Shown here piece by piece: positions 54,995-63,278 of a stretch of 64,000 bases of DNA; within the stretch, counting starts at the first letter, position 1, and each line of letters starts with the position of its first letter. The position numbers and the translations under genes are program-made. This DNA is from Limnothrix sp. FACHB-406 (GTDB lineage Bacteria; Cyanobacteriota; Cyanobacteriia; CACIAM-69d). The stretch is taken from contig NZ_JACJSP010000003.1 in assembly GCF_014698235.1 (NCBI RefSeq), positions 248,001 to 312,000 of the forward strand. Reading direction: 5' to 3'. The notes under the pieces were generated by a model. It was not told where the DNA came from. It ran no database searches and saw nothing but the letters and a program-made list of their open reading frames with translations.

Positions 54995-55141
54995 CAATGG
55001 CTTGATTTTGCTGGGCGATCGGTGATTTTGTGCGATCGCCCGGCCCCAACCCCCCAACAACCCCTGCGTAATCCCTGCCACCGAGCTAATCGACGTTGTA
55101 AAACAGAGACAGATTAGACCAATCCCACGGGAGTTTAAGTG

Positions 55142-57082
55142 ATGGAACCGTTGGCAATGGGCGCAGCGGAGATCGGGGTGTTGATGTTGAAAAAATCGGC
55201 AGAAACCACCAGCGAACTGTTAACCAAGGAAGTTCTAGAGCCGATCTTGCCCCAAATCCGCACGGCGGTGGGTGCTTTGGCAGCTCCGGTGCGCGATCGG
55301 GTGGCGGCCCTGGGCGATCGGGTGGCGGCGCGGCTCCCGGCGGCCAATCTGGACAATCCGTTCGATGATCTGACGCTGTTGGAGGCGATCGTGGTGGAAG
55401 AAACGGCCGATCCGGCGGTGGCGGCCACTGTGAACGAGGTGGTGAGCAGCTTACCGGCGATCAACATCAAAATCGATCAGCGAAAGGCTGGCATGATGTT
55501 CAACGATCCAGCCGAGCAGGGGGTAGCAACTGCCTTTGAGTTAAGCTGGCAAGCCCTGAGCCAGGAAGCACAACGGCTGGCGGTGTTGTTGGGTTGTTTT
55601 GGGCCGGCTCCGGTGTTGTGGGATTGGGTGCAGGGCTGTTTGCCCAACGACGATGAGGAAGCGCTGGAGGCAGCGCGGGCGGAATTGGTGCGGCTGAGTT
55701 TGTTGGAACAGTTGGGCGATGGGCAATATGGCCTGCATCCGCTAATTCGGGAGTTTTTTGCAGCCCAGCGATCAGACTGGCCTGAAGGCGAGGCCCTGCA
55801 ACAGGCGTTTTTGGGGCAGATGGTGAGCGTGGCGCAAACGGTTCCCTATGGGGTGACGCTGGCGGACTTGGAGCGCACCCGCCCCGCCTGGCCGCATTTG
55901 GCAACAGCAGCGGCGGCCAGTGGCGAGATTAATGATGACGATTGTGGTTGGCCCTTCACAGCCCTGGCGCGGCTGGCTGAGGGGCAGGGTCTCTGGGCCG
56001 AAGCCGAACAGCACTGGAGCGACCGCTTGAGCACTACCGAACGCCGCTTTGGCCCTGACCATCCCGACACCGCCACCAGCCTCAACAACTTGGCAGGACT
56101 CTACTATTCCCAGGGACGGTACGAGGCAGCAGAACCCCTCTATCGGCGATCTCTGGGCATTAGTGAGCGAGTGCTGGGAGCCGACCATCCCGAAACCGCC
56201 CAAAGCCTTAACAACCTGGCAGGACTCTACTATTTCCAGGGACGGTACGAGGCGGCGGAACCCCTCTTGCGGCGATCTCTGGAAATCCGTGAGCGAGTGC
56301 TGGGAGCCGACCATCCCGACACCGCAATCAGCCTCAACAACTTGGCAAATCTCTACAAATCCCAGGGACGTTACGAGGCAGCGGAACCCCTCCACTGGCG
56401 ATCTCTGGAAATCTGTGAGCGAGTGCTGGGAGCCGACCATCCCGACACCTCCGCCAGCCTCAACAACTTGGCAAACCTCTACAAATCCCAGGGACGTTAC
56501 GAAGCAGCGGAACCCCTCTACTGGCGATCTCTGGAAATCTGTGAGCGAGTGCTGGGAGCCGACCATCCCGACACCGCCACCAGCCTCAACAACTTGGCAA
56601 ACCTCTACCGATCCCAGGGACGTTACGAGGCAGCGGAACCCCTCTACCAGCGATCTCTGGAAATCTGGGAGCGAGTGCTGGGAGCCGACCATCCCAACAC
56701 TGCCGCCAGCCTCAACAACTTGGCGGTACTCTACCAAGCCCAGGGACAGTACGAGGCAGCGGAACCCCTCTACCGGCGATCGCTGGAAATCCGTGAGCAA
56801 GTGCTGGGAGCCGACCATCCCGACACCGCCATTAGCCAGGGCAATTTGGGGCAACTATATATGGCTCTAGAACGCTACTCAGAAGCAGAGAGCTTATTGC
56901 TTCTGGCCTTCAAGACTTTTCAGGACGCTCTCAATCCTGATCATCCCTACGTCAAAGAAACCGTGCGCCGCTTGAATGTTTTGGTGCAAACCGTCCTCCA
57001 AGCCGATCGCACCGCCGACCTCTCCGACCACCCCCTCACCCAATCCCTCCGACAACAACTCACCACCCCACCAAACCCGTAG
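55142..57082 (+). CDS. Kinesin-light-chain-type TPR protein lacking its NB-ARC domain
   Basis: The protein is 646 residues from the ATG at 55142 (a GTG sits directly before it). The N-terminal 45 residues (LAMGAAEIGVLMLKKSAETT) and the segment at about 130-210 (AFELSWQALSQEAQRLAVLL, GLHPLIREFFAAQ) match the effector-associated start and the winged-helix that follows the NTPase in cyanobacterial NB-ARC-TPR proteins. No Walker A or B motif lies between them, so the NTPase appears deleted. Seven 42-residue TPRs follow (about 300-600), with the consensus SLNNLA.LY.SQGRYEAAEP and LGADHPDTA. The near-identical repeats at DNA level indicate recent expansion. It is likely a protein-protein interaction scaffold, or a broken relic of a STAND switch. 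Confidence 0.85.
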   Translation: MEPLAMGAAEIGVLMLKKSAETTSELLTKEVLEPILPQIRTAVGALAAPVRDRVAALGDRVAARLPAANLDNPFDDLTLLEAIVVEETADPAVAATVNEVVSSLPAINIKIDQRKAGMMFNDPAEQGVATAFELSWQALSQEAQRLAVLLGCFGPAPVLWDWVQGCLPNDDEEALEAARAELVRLSLLEQLGDGQYGLHPLIREFFAAQRSDWPEGEALQQAFLGQMVSVAQTVPYGVTLADLERTRPAWPHLATAAAASGEINDDDCGWPFTALARLAEGQGLWAEAEQHWSDRLSTTERRFGPDHPDTATSLNNLAGLYYSQGRYEAAEPLYRRSLGISERVLGADHPETAQSLNNLAGLYYFQGRYEAAEPLLRRSLEIRERVLGADHPDTAISLNNLANLYKSQGRYEAAEPLHWRSLEICERVLGADHPDTSASLNNLANLYKSQGRYEAAEPLYWRSLEICERVLGADHPDTATSLNNLANLYRSQGRYEAAEPLYQRSLEIWERVLGADHPNTAASLNNLAVLYQAQGQYEAAEPLYRRSLEIREQVLGADHPDTAISQGNLGQLYMALERYSEAESLLLLAFKTFQDALNPDHPYVKETVRRLNVLVQTVLQADRTADLSDHPLTQSLRQQLTTPPNP

Positions 57083-57182
57083 GGGCGCATCGCCATGCGC
57101 CCTCCGATACGCGAGATTTCCGCCAACCAATTCGTATCAAGCGATCAATCCTGGCGGAGGGCGTACAGCGGTACGCCCCTAC
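57079..57182. repeat. GTAGGGGCG palindromic repeat, copy 1
   Basis: This 104-bp unit starts GTAGGGGCGCATCGCCATGC and ends GCGGTACGCCCCTAC, so the termini are inverted repeats. Inner blocks GCGCCCTCC and GGAGGGCG also pair. It overlaps the TPR stop codon. Three related units lie at 57666-58012. Confidence 0.85.
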
Positions 57183-57243
57183 CCGACCTCGCCGCCGCCC
57201 GCCCGATCGCCCCCATAAATCCAGACACCCCAGAGATCGTTTT

Positions 57244-57582
57244 ATGGACACCTCAGCGTACCTAAACATTCTCGAAGCCACCGTACAGGACTACCACGAC
57301 TGGGCAAACCGAGCCGCCAGCGACACTGATGAAAACTGCCTGATTATCGATCGCGATCGGGGCTACTGCCTGTGGCTATGCATCGGTTGGAAAAACCGCA
57401 AACGCATCGAAAAAACCATGATTTTCGCTCGCCTCAAAAACGGCAAAATCTGGATCGAAACCGACGAAACCGCCGACGGCATCGCCACCGACCTGATGCG
57501 AGCTGGCATTCCCAACACCGATATTGTCCTTGGTTTCCTTGCCCCCGAAGAGCGTCCCCTCTCCGAATTCGCGGTGGCATGA
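57244..57582 (+). CDS. Orphan XisI-family protein
   Basis: This 112-residue protein has the full XisI pattern: N-terminal LNILEATVQDYHDW, the central RGYCLWLCIGWKNRKRI, then FARLKNGKIWIETDETADGI and the classical ending IPNTDIVLGFLAPEERPLSE-FAVA. It is more typical at its C terminus than the xisI at 4.3 kb, and the two are clearly not recent duplicates. No xisH is adjacent. It is flanked on both sides by a duplicated stretch of about 175 bases consisting of the TPR gene's 3' end plus a palindromic repeat, so it lies within a rearranged or inserted segment. Function as an orphan is unknown. Confidence 0.85.
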   Translation: MDTSAYLNILEATVQDYHDWANRAASDTDENCLIIDRDRGYCLWLCIGWKNRKRIEKTMIFARLKNGKIWIETDETADGIATDLMRAGIPNTDIVLGFLAPEERPLSEFAVA

Positions 57583-57596
57583 AGCAAGCAATCTCG

Positions 57597-57668
57597 CGCC
57601 GCCGAACTCTCCGACCACCCCCTCACCCAATCCCTCCTGCAACAACTCACCACCCAACCCAACCCGTA
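57597..57668 (+). pseudogene. Duplicated 3' end of the TPR gene
   Basis: This stretch repeats the last 24 codons of the TPR gene (57010-57082): LSDHPLTQSLLQQLTTQPNP and a stop, compared with LSDHPLTQSLRQQLTTPPNP in the intact gene. The palindromic repeat follows in both places. Reading frame and stop are preserved but there is no body, so it is a relic of a second TPR gene or of a segmental duplication. Confidence 0.8.
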
Positions 57669-58012
57669 GGGGCGCATCGCCATGCGCCCTCCGATACGCG
57701 AGATCTCCGCAAACCAATTCGGTTCCAGCGATCAATCCTGGCGGAGGGCGTACAGCGGTCCGCCCCTACCCATGCGGGAAAACCGATTCTTGTGGGACCA
57801 CATCGCCATGCGCCCTCCGATACGCGAGATCTCCGCAAACCAATTCGGTTCCAGCGATCAATCCTGGCGGAGGGCGTACAGCGGTACGCCCCTACCCATG
57901 CGGGAAAATCGATTCTTGTGGGGCCACATCGCCATGCGCCCTCTGATATGCGAGATCTCCGCAAACCAATTCATTTCAAGCGATCGCCCCTAGTAGAGGA
58001 CGTACAGCGGCC
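57666..58012. repeat. Tandem array of GTAGGGGCG palindromic repeat, 126-bp period
   Basis: Three units start at 57666, 57792 and 57918, exactly 126 bases apart. Each has a palindromic unit of about 104 bp (GCATCGCCATGCGCCCTCCG to GGCGGAGGGCGTACAGCGG) and a 22-base spacer (CATGCGGGAAAA.CGATTCTTG). The third unit is degenerate after 57960. Later units have GTGGG(A/G)CCA in place of GTAGGGGCG at the left end. The array fills most of the 482-base gap between xisI and the Uma2 gene. It is not a CRISPR: units are too long and too few. Confidence 0.88.
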
Positions 58013-58064
58013 ATTGGCTGCAACTTTCTGCACCCTTCCGTGTCGGCCGCTCCTTCGCTGGAAA

Positions 58065-58823
58065 CTACCCTTCAGCCTGCCATTGCTGAAGTAACCAAGC
58101 GCTGACCTGGCCGTGGTCGGCCTCGCGCGATCGCCGCAGGGCTTCTTCAAGAATGTCCAAACTCAGGCCCGGCAACACGATCGATTCTTGGATCCGCCGA
58201 CTGCCGCGCTCAATAATTTCAAACCCGAGGATCAGCGCCTCCGCCACATTCACAACCCAATATTCCCGCACGCCCAAATCTTCATAGAGCAAGCGTTTGC
58301 GCCCACAGTCATCGGGCAAGGTGCTATCGGAAATTTCGATCGCCAAGTCCGGCGGCGGCAACTGATCCAAGTCCACAATCTTGGTTTCCCAGTCCAGCGA
58401 TCCCACCCGATCGCCCACATATAGGGAAATATCAGGTTGCGCTTCTCTCAGGCCGGTTTTGCGGTAGGTGCAATTGTCGTGGACATCCACCCGCAGATCA
58501 CGAAGCGCAGCAAACAGTAACGTCGCGTAAATTGCGATCGAATGGTCACGGGAGTGGGGGTTTCCGACGGGAGACATTTCGAGCCTCATCATTCCGTCGT
58601 GATAATAACCTTTTGTTTTCTCACTGGCTTGGGCGATCGCTTGCTGATATATCTCCCAATCTGCCTTTTGCCAGTCATCGGGTGAGTCTCTGGCAATCAC
58701 ATCGCCCCCTTCAACCAGTTCGGTTGCCGGTGTGGCGGCCAACGATTGAGGCTGGTCAGATGCAGCAGCCCCAGCGGCAGTCCTAGCAATTGTTGTGGAG
58801 CGGTTGGGCCGGATGGCAACCAT
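58065..58823 (-). CDS. Uma2-family (DUF820) endonuclease-fold protein
   Basis: The protein is 252 residues from the ATG at 58823; a TTG nine bases upstream is also in frame. After about 45 variable residues the Uma2 domain shows GYYHDGMMRLEMSPVGNPHS, then REAQPDISLYVGDR and PPDLAIEISDSTL with the acidic residues of the PD-(D/E)XK core, and KRLLYEDLGVREYWVVN with the conserved Lys/Tyr. Uma2 proteins are extremely numerous in cyanobacteria, and their targets are largely unknown. The gene sits beside the 126-bp repeat array. Confidence 0.92.
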   Translation of the reverse strand: MVAIRPNRSTTIARTAAGAAASDQPQSLAATPATELVEGGDVIARDSPDDWQKADWEIYQQAIAQASEKTKGYYHDGMMRLEMSPVGNPHSRDHSIAIYATLLFAALRDLRVDVHDNCTYRKTGLREAQPDISLYVGDRVGSLDWETKIVDLDQLPPPDLAIEISDSTLPDDCGRKRLLYEDLGVREYWVVNVAEALILGFEIIERGSRRIQESIVLPGLSLDILEEALRRSREADHGQVSAWLLQQWQAEG

Positions 58824-59181
58824 GGCGGGCAAGTGGGGGCGATCGACTGTTTGGATTTTAGCAATCTCTCCGTTCAGACAGAATCAGACAGGATTGGTTC
58901 TCCGAGCCTGCCACCATTCAGCCTGAGCGATTGATCCAGTTCGGTGAAAAAATTCCCCACCCTTGCCCCGCCCATTCGATCGCTGGATCCGCGATCGGCG
59001 GAGCGATCCCCTTGGGCGATCGATTGCAGACATGAACTTAACTTTTTGAAACAAATCGTAATCATTAGAAAAAACGATTGGTCACTGTATGTAAAGTTTA
59101 TTAAACTAAAACCAGGTGAGTAATTATCCCTACCTACTCCTCATCGAGTTCATACCCGACCTTTGCAGCCGGGTGGAGTCA
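58824..59181 (+). promoter_or_regulatory. Upstream region of ndhD1
   Basis: This 358-base region has no gene. The last 150 bases before ndhD are AT-rich (CTTAACTTTTTGAAACAAAT, GTAAAGTTTATTAAACTAAA), consistent with a promoter. GGTGGAG four bases before the ATG at 59182 is a good ribosome binding site and decides the ndhD start. Confidence 0.5.
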
Positions 59182-60786
59182 ATGGACGCAACATTTCCCT
59201 GGTTAAGTTTGATTACGCTGCTGCCTTTGGTGGCGGCACTGCCAATTCCCTTCCTGCCCGATCGCGACGGAAAAACAATCCGTTGGTATGCGCTGGCAGT
59301 GGGCATTGTGGAGTTGGCCCTGATTTCCTACACCTGCTTCGGGCAGTTTGATTTCACCAACACTGAGTTTCAACTGGCGGAAACCTACGCTTGGTTACCG
59401 CAAATTGGCTTGAACTGGTCTTTGGCGATCGATGGCATCTCCATGCCGCTGGTGGCCCTGACCGGTTTGGTCACCACCCTGGCGATCGGCGCTTCCTGGA
59501 ATGTCACCAAGAAACCCCGCCTGTTCTACACCCTGCTGCTGGCCATGTACAGCGCTCAGCTTGGGGTGTTTGTTTCCAAAGACCTACTCCTGTTCTTCTT
59601 GATGTGGGAACTGGAGTTAGTACCGGTCTACCTGCTGATTTCAATTTGGGGTGGTGCGAAGCGCCGTTACGCTGCCACTAAGTTCATTCTCTACACGGCT
59701 CTTGCTTCCCTGTTCATCTTGGTGGCGGCGCTGGCCATGGCCTTCTCGGGCGGCCCGGTCACCTTTGATATGGATGCCTTGGGGCTGAAGAACTACTCCC
59801 TGACGGCGGAACTCCTGCTTTATGCGGCTTTCTCGATCGCCTTCTTGGTGAAGCTGCCCGCCTTCCCGGGTCACACCTGGTTGCCCGATGCCCACGGTGA
59901 AGCGCCCACGCCCGTTTCCATGCTGCTGGCCGGTGTGCTGCTGAAGATGGCGGGCTATGGCTTGATTCGGATGAATATGGAGATGCTGCCGAACGCGCAC
60001 ATCTACTTTGCGCCGGTTTTGGCGATCCTGGGTGTGGTGAACATCATCTACGGTGCGCTGAACGCCTTTGCCCAACGGAATCTGAAGCGACGGATTGCCT
60101 ACTCGTCAATGTCCCACATGGGCTTTGTGTTGCTGGGGATTGCTTCCTTCACCGATGTGGGTCTGAGCGGCGCGGTGCTGCAAATGGTGTCCCACGGGTT
60201 GATTGCGGCGGCGATGTTCTTCCTGACGGGCGTAACCTACGAGCGCACCCACACCCTCTCGATCGACGACATGGGCGGCATTGGGCAAAAGATGCCCCGC
60301 ACCTTCGCGCTGTTTGTGGCGACGACCATGGCTTCTTTGGCCCTGCCCGGTATGAGCGGTTTTGTGGGTGAGCTGACGGTGTTCCTTGGCTTAACCACCA
60401 GCGAAGTCTATAGCGCTCCGTTCCGGGCCACGGTGGTGGTGTTGGCGGCGGTGGGCGTGATTCTCTCGGCGGTTTATCTGCTGTCGATGCTGCGGGAAAT
60501 TTTCTACGGCAAGGAGAATACGGCTCTGACTGAAGTGAATTGGTCGGATCTGAAGCTGCGGGAACTGGCGATCGCCCTGGTGTTGTTGGCCCCGATCGTG
60601 GGTGTGGGTATCTATCCCAAGCTGGCGACCCAAACCTATGAAATGAAGTCAACGGAAGTGGCTAGCCGAGTGCGGAGCAGCTTCGCGATCGTGGCAAAGG
60701 CCCAGGATTCCCGATTCTACTCGGCGGTGCTGAATGCTCCAAAGCTGGCGGATACGGAGTTGGCGGCATCGGTACGCACCAACTAA
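59182..60786 (+). CDS. ndhD1: NDH-1 (NADPH/ferredoxin dehydrogenase) subunit D
   Basis: The protein is 534 residues from the ATG at 59182 ([20 protein letters not shown]), preceded by a strong Shine-Dalgarno; the open frame extends upstream to a GTG at 59116 but without family similarity. About 14 TM helices are present. NuoM-type signatures include [40 protein letters not shown], and [20 protein letters not shown], including the Glu and Lys residues of the antiporter-like proton path. ThNdhD pumps protons in thylakoid NDH-1 complexes used for respiration and cyclic electron flow. D1/D2-type (respiratory/cyclic) is favoured over the CO2-uptake D3/D4 type from the N terminus and absence of ndhF3/cupA neighbours, but this is moderate. 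Confidence 0.95.
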   Translation: MDATFPWLSLITLLPLVAALPIPFLPDRDGKTIRWYALAVGIVELALISYTCFGQFDFTNTEFQLAETYAWLPQIGLNWSLAIDGISMPLVALTGLVTTLAIGASWNVTKKPRLFYTLLLAMYSAQLGVFVSKDLLLFFLMWELELVPVYLLISIWGGAKRRYAATKFILYTALASLFILVAALAMAFSGGPVTFDMDALGLKNYSLTAELLLYAAFSIAFLVKLPAFPGHTWLPDAHGEAPTPVSMLLAGVLLKMAGYGLIRMNMEMLPNAHIYFAPVLAILGVVNIIYGALNAFAQRNLKRRIAYSSMSHMGFVLLGIASFTDVGLSGAVLQMVSHGLIAAAMFFLTGVTYERTHTLSIDDMGGIGQKMPRTFALFVATTMASLALPGMSGFVGELTVFLGLTTSEVYSAPFRATVVVLAAVGVILSAVYLLSMLREIFYGKENTALTEVNWSDLKLRELAIALVLLAPIVGVGIYPKLATQTYEMKSTEVASRVRSSFAIVAKAQDSRFYSAVLNAPKLADTELAASVRTN

Positions 60787-60878
60787 GGATCGCTAGCTAA
60801 GGGTCTCTAGCGAAGGCTCTCAATGTTGCCCCTGAAGGGGTGACGAACCCCTGACAAATCTCGATGAGATGATTCCAT

Positions 60879-60917
60879 AATCCCGATTTTTCCTGGTGGA
60901 GAATCGGGATTTTGTTT
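60879..60917 (+). terminator. Intrinsic terminator downstream of ndhD1
   Basis: AATCCCGATT (60879-60888) pairs with AATCGGGAT (60902-60910), and the stem is followed by TTTTGTTTT. It lies about 95 bases after the ndhD stop. It separates ndhD from tsaE. Confidence 0.85.
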
Positions 60918-61061
60918 TGATCACCAATCAGCAGCCGTGCGATTCTGAGTTGATGGAATTCCACAGCGATAGTTTTACAGATACCGTTGACTTACCCCTT
61001 GATTAATCCCTTGGGGTTTCCTGGTAATGGTTTTCTTTGGCAACCCGGCGACTTTGGTGCA

Positions 61062-61565
61062 ATGACTCTGGAATTCTTTTTGGCAGATGCGACTGCGACC
61101 CAAGCCCTGGGCCGGGCGATCGGGCAGATCTTGCGGCCCGGTGCGGTGATCCTGCTGGATGGAGAGTTGGGAGCCGGCAAAACAACGCTGGTGCAAGGTT
61201 TGGCGGCGGGGCTGGGCATTGCGGAGCCGGTGGTGAGTCCCACCTTTGTGCTGGTGAATGAGTATTTGGAGGGGGCGATTCCGCTGTATCACTTTGACCT
61301 CTATCGGTTGAGTCCAGAAGAGGTGGAGCCGCTGGCCCTGGAGCAATATTGGGAAGGGGGCGAGGTGGCTGCGGGAATTGTGGCGATCGAGTGGTCGGAG
61401 CGGTTGCCGGAACTGCCGATCGATTATCTCCAAGTGGCCTTGCGATCGGGCATGACGGGCCGTCAGGTGTTGATTGAGGTGGTGGGTGAAGTGCCGGGCT
61501 GGAACCCTCGACATCTTGAAGATCTTTGCGCAAATTTGGGCGGACTCACGCTGAATCAGGAATGA
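61062..61565 (+). CDS. tsaE: tRNA threonylcarbamoyladenosine biosynthesis ATPase TsaE
   Basis: The protein is 167 residues from the ATG at 61062 (MTLEFFLADATATQALGRAI), the normal length; in-frame starts upstream add 25 residues of no sense. The P-loop is GELGAGKTTLVQG. Other family blocks are VVSPTFVLVNEY, LYHFDLYRLS and VAIEWSERLPELP. TsaE is the ATPase that assists TsaB/TsaD in forming the t6A37 modification of tRNAs reading ANN codons. The C-terminal 25 residues (NPRHLEDLCANLGGLTLNQE) extend a little beyond the core. It is a single gene between ndhD and the GGDEF protein. Confidence 0.95.
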   Translation: MTLEFFLADATATQALGRAIGQILRPGAVILLDGELGAGKTTLVQGLAAGLGIAEPVVSPTFVLVNEYLEGAIPLYHFDLYRLSPEEVEPLALEQYWEGGEVAAGIVAIEWSERLPELPIDYLQVALRSGMTGRQVLIEVVGEVPGWNPRHLEDLCANLGGLTLNQE

Positions 61566-61687
61566 TGGAGGGTGGGCGCTGGTCTGTGGCGAGGTGAACT
61601 GTGAGTGAATGCGATTTCCTCATCTCCGATGCTCCTGTGGCGTTCCCGTCCTGGATAACTTGATCAACTCAGTGGGTAAGCCAACCG

Positions 61688-63070
61688 GTGACGCGCTTCT
61701 CTAGTCCGCCGATCAACTGGAATCGATCGCTGCCAACCAAAGTCGGTGCGGCAGTGTTTTTAAGTGTTTTGGGGGGCTGGTTTCTGTGGGCGAGTTGGGA
61801 GCCGTTTCCCTTGGCCAAGGTGGCGAGCTGGGCCTTGGCTGTCAGTCTTTTAACGGGAATGACTGCGGCTTGGATTTGTAGTCGGGCCTTGGACTCCATC
61901 CGCCTTGCTTGGGTGCTGTTGAGCTGTTTGGATCAGGAGTCTTCCTTTACGGGGGGTTTGGCGGCGAAGGTCAGCGCCCTGACGCAATTGGACGATCAGG
62001 ATGATTGTGCGCAGTTTGTGCGGCTCACCAGTCGCTTGCTGGTGCGGTATGGCGATCGATTGCAGTTTTTGGAGCGACAACGATTAGCCCTGGAAAGTTG
62101 GCTCCATGAACATCGCGATCGACTGATTTTGATGGAAGCGGAACAGGAAAAATTGCAAGTGGCCCTCGCCCAGGCCCAAGACCGAATTCGACAGTTGGAA
62201 GGCGTTGATCTGGAAACGGGTTTGGCGAATCATCATCGCTTTTATGAAGCGTTGCAGCACACTTGGCAACAGGCGCTGCGATCGGAACAGGTGCTATCGA
62301 TTGTGGCCTGCGAGGTGGATCATTTGGCGGATTGGGTGAATCTCCAAGGCGAGGCCTTTGGTCAACAAACGATCCACAATCTGGCAACGGTCTTAAAACA
62401 ACAGGTGCAGCGCAGTTCTGATGTGGTTGGCCGCGATCGGGGCGATCGATTCTTGATTCTGCTGCCCAACACCGACTCGATCGGCGCTTTGGCCGTCGCG
62501 GAATCGATTCGCCATCAGTTCAATCGCTGCACGACTCAGCAGGCCATGACTCCCACGGCTCACCATTGGCCAAGCCACTACGATGAGGCTCCGGCTTCTC
62601 CTTGGGCTGCCGGTTCGTCTTTGCATTTGGATATGGATTTTCCCCCAACGCGCGATCGGCCCCGGAGCAACTCCAACACCGCCAATGACCGGGTTCATGC
62701 TGGGCAAGAGGCATCCAGACCGATCAATACCAACACTAATGTTGGCAATGTTGGCAATGTCGGCATCGATGCCAGCGCAGATTTAGCCGATGCGTTCTTG
62801 GTCACTGGTTCTGAGGCTGCAATGGCTGCTGAAGTGGCCCCTGAAGTCTCTTCCGAAGTCCCTGCCGGAGCACCAATGGATCGCTCCCCATCCGCCCAGG
62901 AGCCGATCCCAATCGCTGGCGGAGAAGTGACCCTATCCTTAGGCATTGGCACGTTAGTACCTGACCTCCAGCAACTGCCCGATGCGGCCGTGCGATCGGC
63001 TTTGCGGGCCCTTGAGCGGGCCCGTCGGCATGGGGGGAATTGCGTTGAGATGGACGGGCTGGAATATTAA
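61688..63070 (+). CDS. Degenerate GGDEF protein with internal low-complexity insert
   Basis: The start is GTG at 61688 (VTRFSSPPINWNRSLP), giving 460 residues. Two hydrophobic segments (about 18-36, VGAAVFLSVLGGWFLWASW; about 44-63, ALAVSLLTGMTAAWICS) anchor it in the membrane. A coiled coil at about 115-175 leads into a GGDEF fold that begins GVDLETGLANHHRFYEAL. The active-site loop reads VGRDRGDRFLILLP, so RGDRF replaces GGDEF: the first Gly and the Glu are lost, and diguanylate cyclase activity is unlikely. After RHQFNRCT an insert of about 130 residues (Ser/Ala/Asn-rich, with GNVGNVG repeats) splits the domain before the final strand EVTLSLGIGTLVPD. It could be a c-di-GMP effector or a structural relic. 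Confidence 0.8.
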   Translation: MTRFSSPPINWNRSLPTKVGAAVFLSVLGGWFLWASWEPFPLAKVASWALAVSLLTGMTAAWICSRALDSIRLAWVLLSCLDQESSFTGGLAAKVSALTQLDDQDDCAQFVRLTSRLLVRYGDRLQFLERQRLALESWLHEHRDRLILMEAEQEKLQVALAQAQDRIRQLEGVDLETGLANHHRFYEALQHTWQQALRSEQVLSIVACEVDHLADWVNLQGEAFGQQTIHNLATVLKQQVQRSSDVVGRDRGDRFLILLPNTDSIGALAVAESIRHQFNRCTTQQAMTPTAHHWPSHYDEAPASPWAAGSSLHLDMDFPPTRDRPRSNSNTANDRVHAGQEASRPINTNTNVGNVGNVGIDASADLADAFLVTGSEAAMAAEVAPEVSSEVPAGAPMDRSPSAQEPIPIAGGEVTLSLGIGTLVPDLQQLPDAAVRSALRALERARRHGGNCVEMDGLEY

Positions 63071-63080
63071 CCCGGTTGTT

Positions 63081-63119
63081 GGTTGTATTAGCTGGTTGTA
63101 TTGACTGGTTGTATTGGCT
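63081..63119. repeat. 13-bp tandem repeat
   Basis: Three copies of GGTTGTATT(A/G)(G/A)CT lie in direct tandem just after the GGDEF gene stop, with a degenerate fourth (GGTTTCGTTCGTT). No function can be assigned. Confidence 0.8.
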
Positions 63120-63278
63120 GGTTTCGTTCGTTGATTCTGTCTGCTGATTTTTTGTGGGTTTGGTTGGTCTCGGTCTGGCTCTGTTGATCCCTTGGTATAG
63201 ATTGGGGTAATCGATGGATTGGAGTAATCAGCAGTTAAGTTATGGCTACGATCGCATAGTTCAGATGGTGTGTTAGCA

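Noticed and set aside
55772-56870. Repetitive open frames on both strands over the TPR region
   Set aside because: Periodic shadows of the 42-residue TPR repeats; only the plus-strand frame with SLNNLA/GRYEAAEP repeats makes sense.
57666-58012. Possible CRISPR array
   Set aside because: Units of 104 bp with identical 22-base spacers and a palindromic, mobile-element-like structure; spacers are not unique and no cas gene is near.
59116-59181. Upstream GTG start for NdhD
   Set aside because: The 22 added residues have no similarity to NdhD, and a strong ribosome binding site precedes the ATG at 59182.
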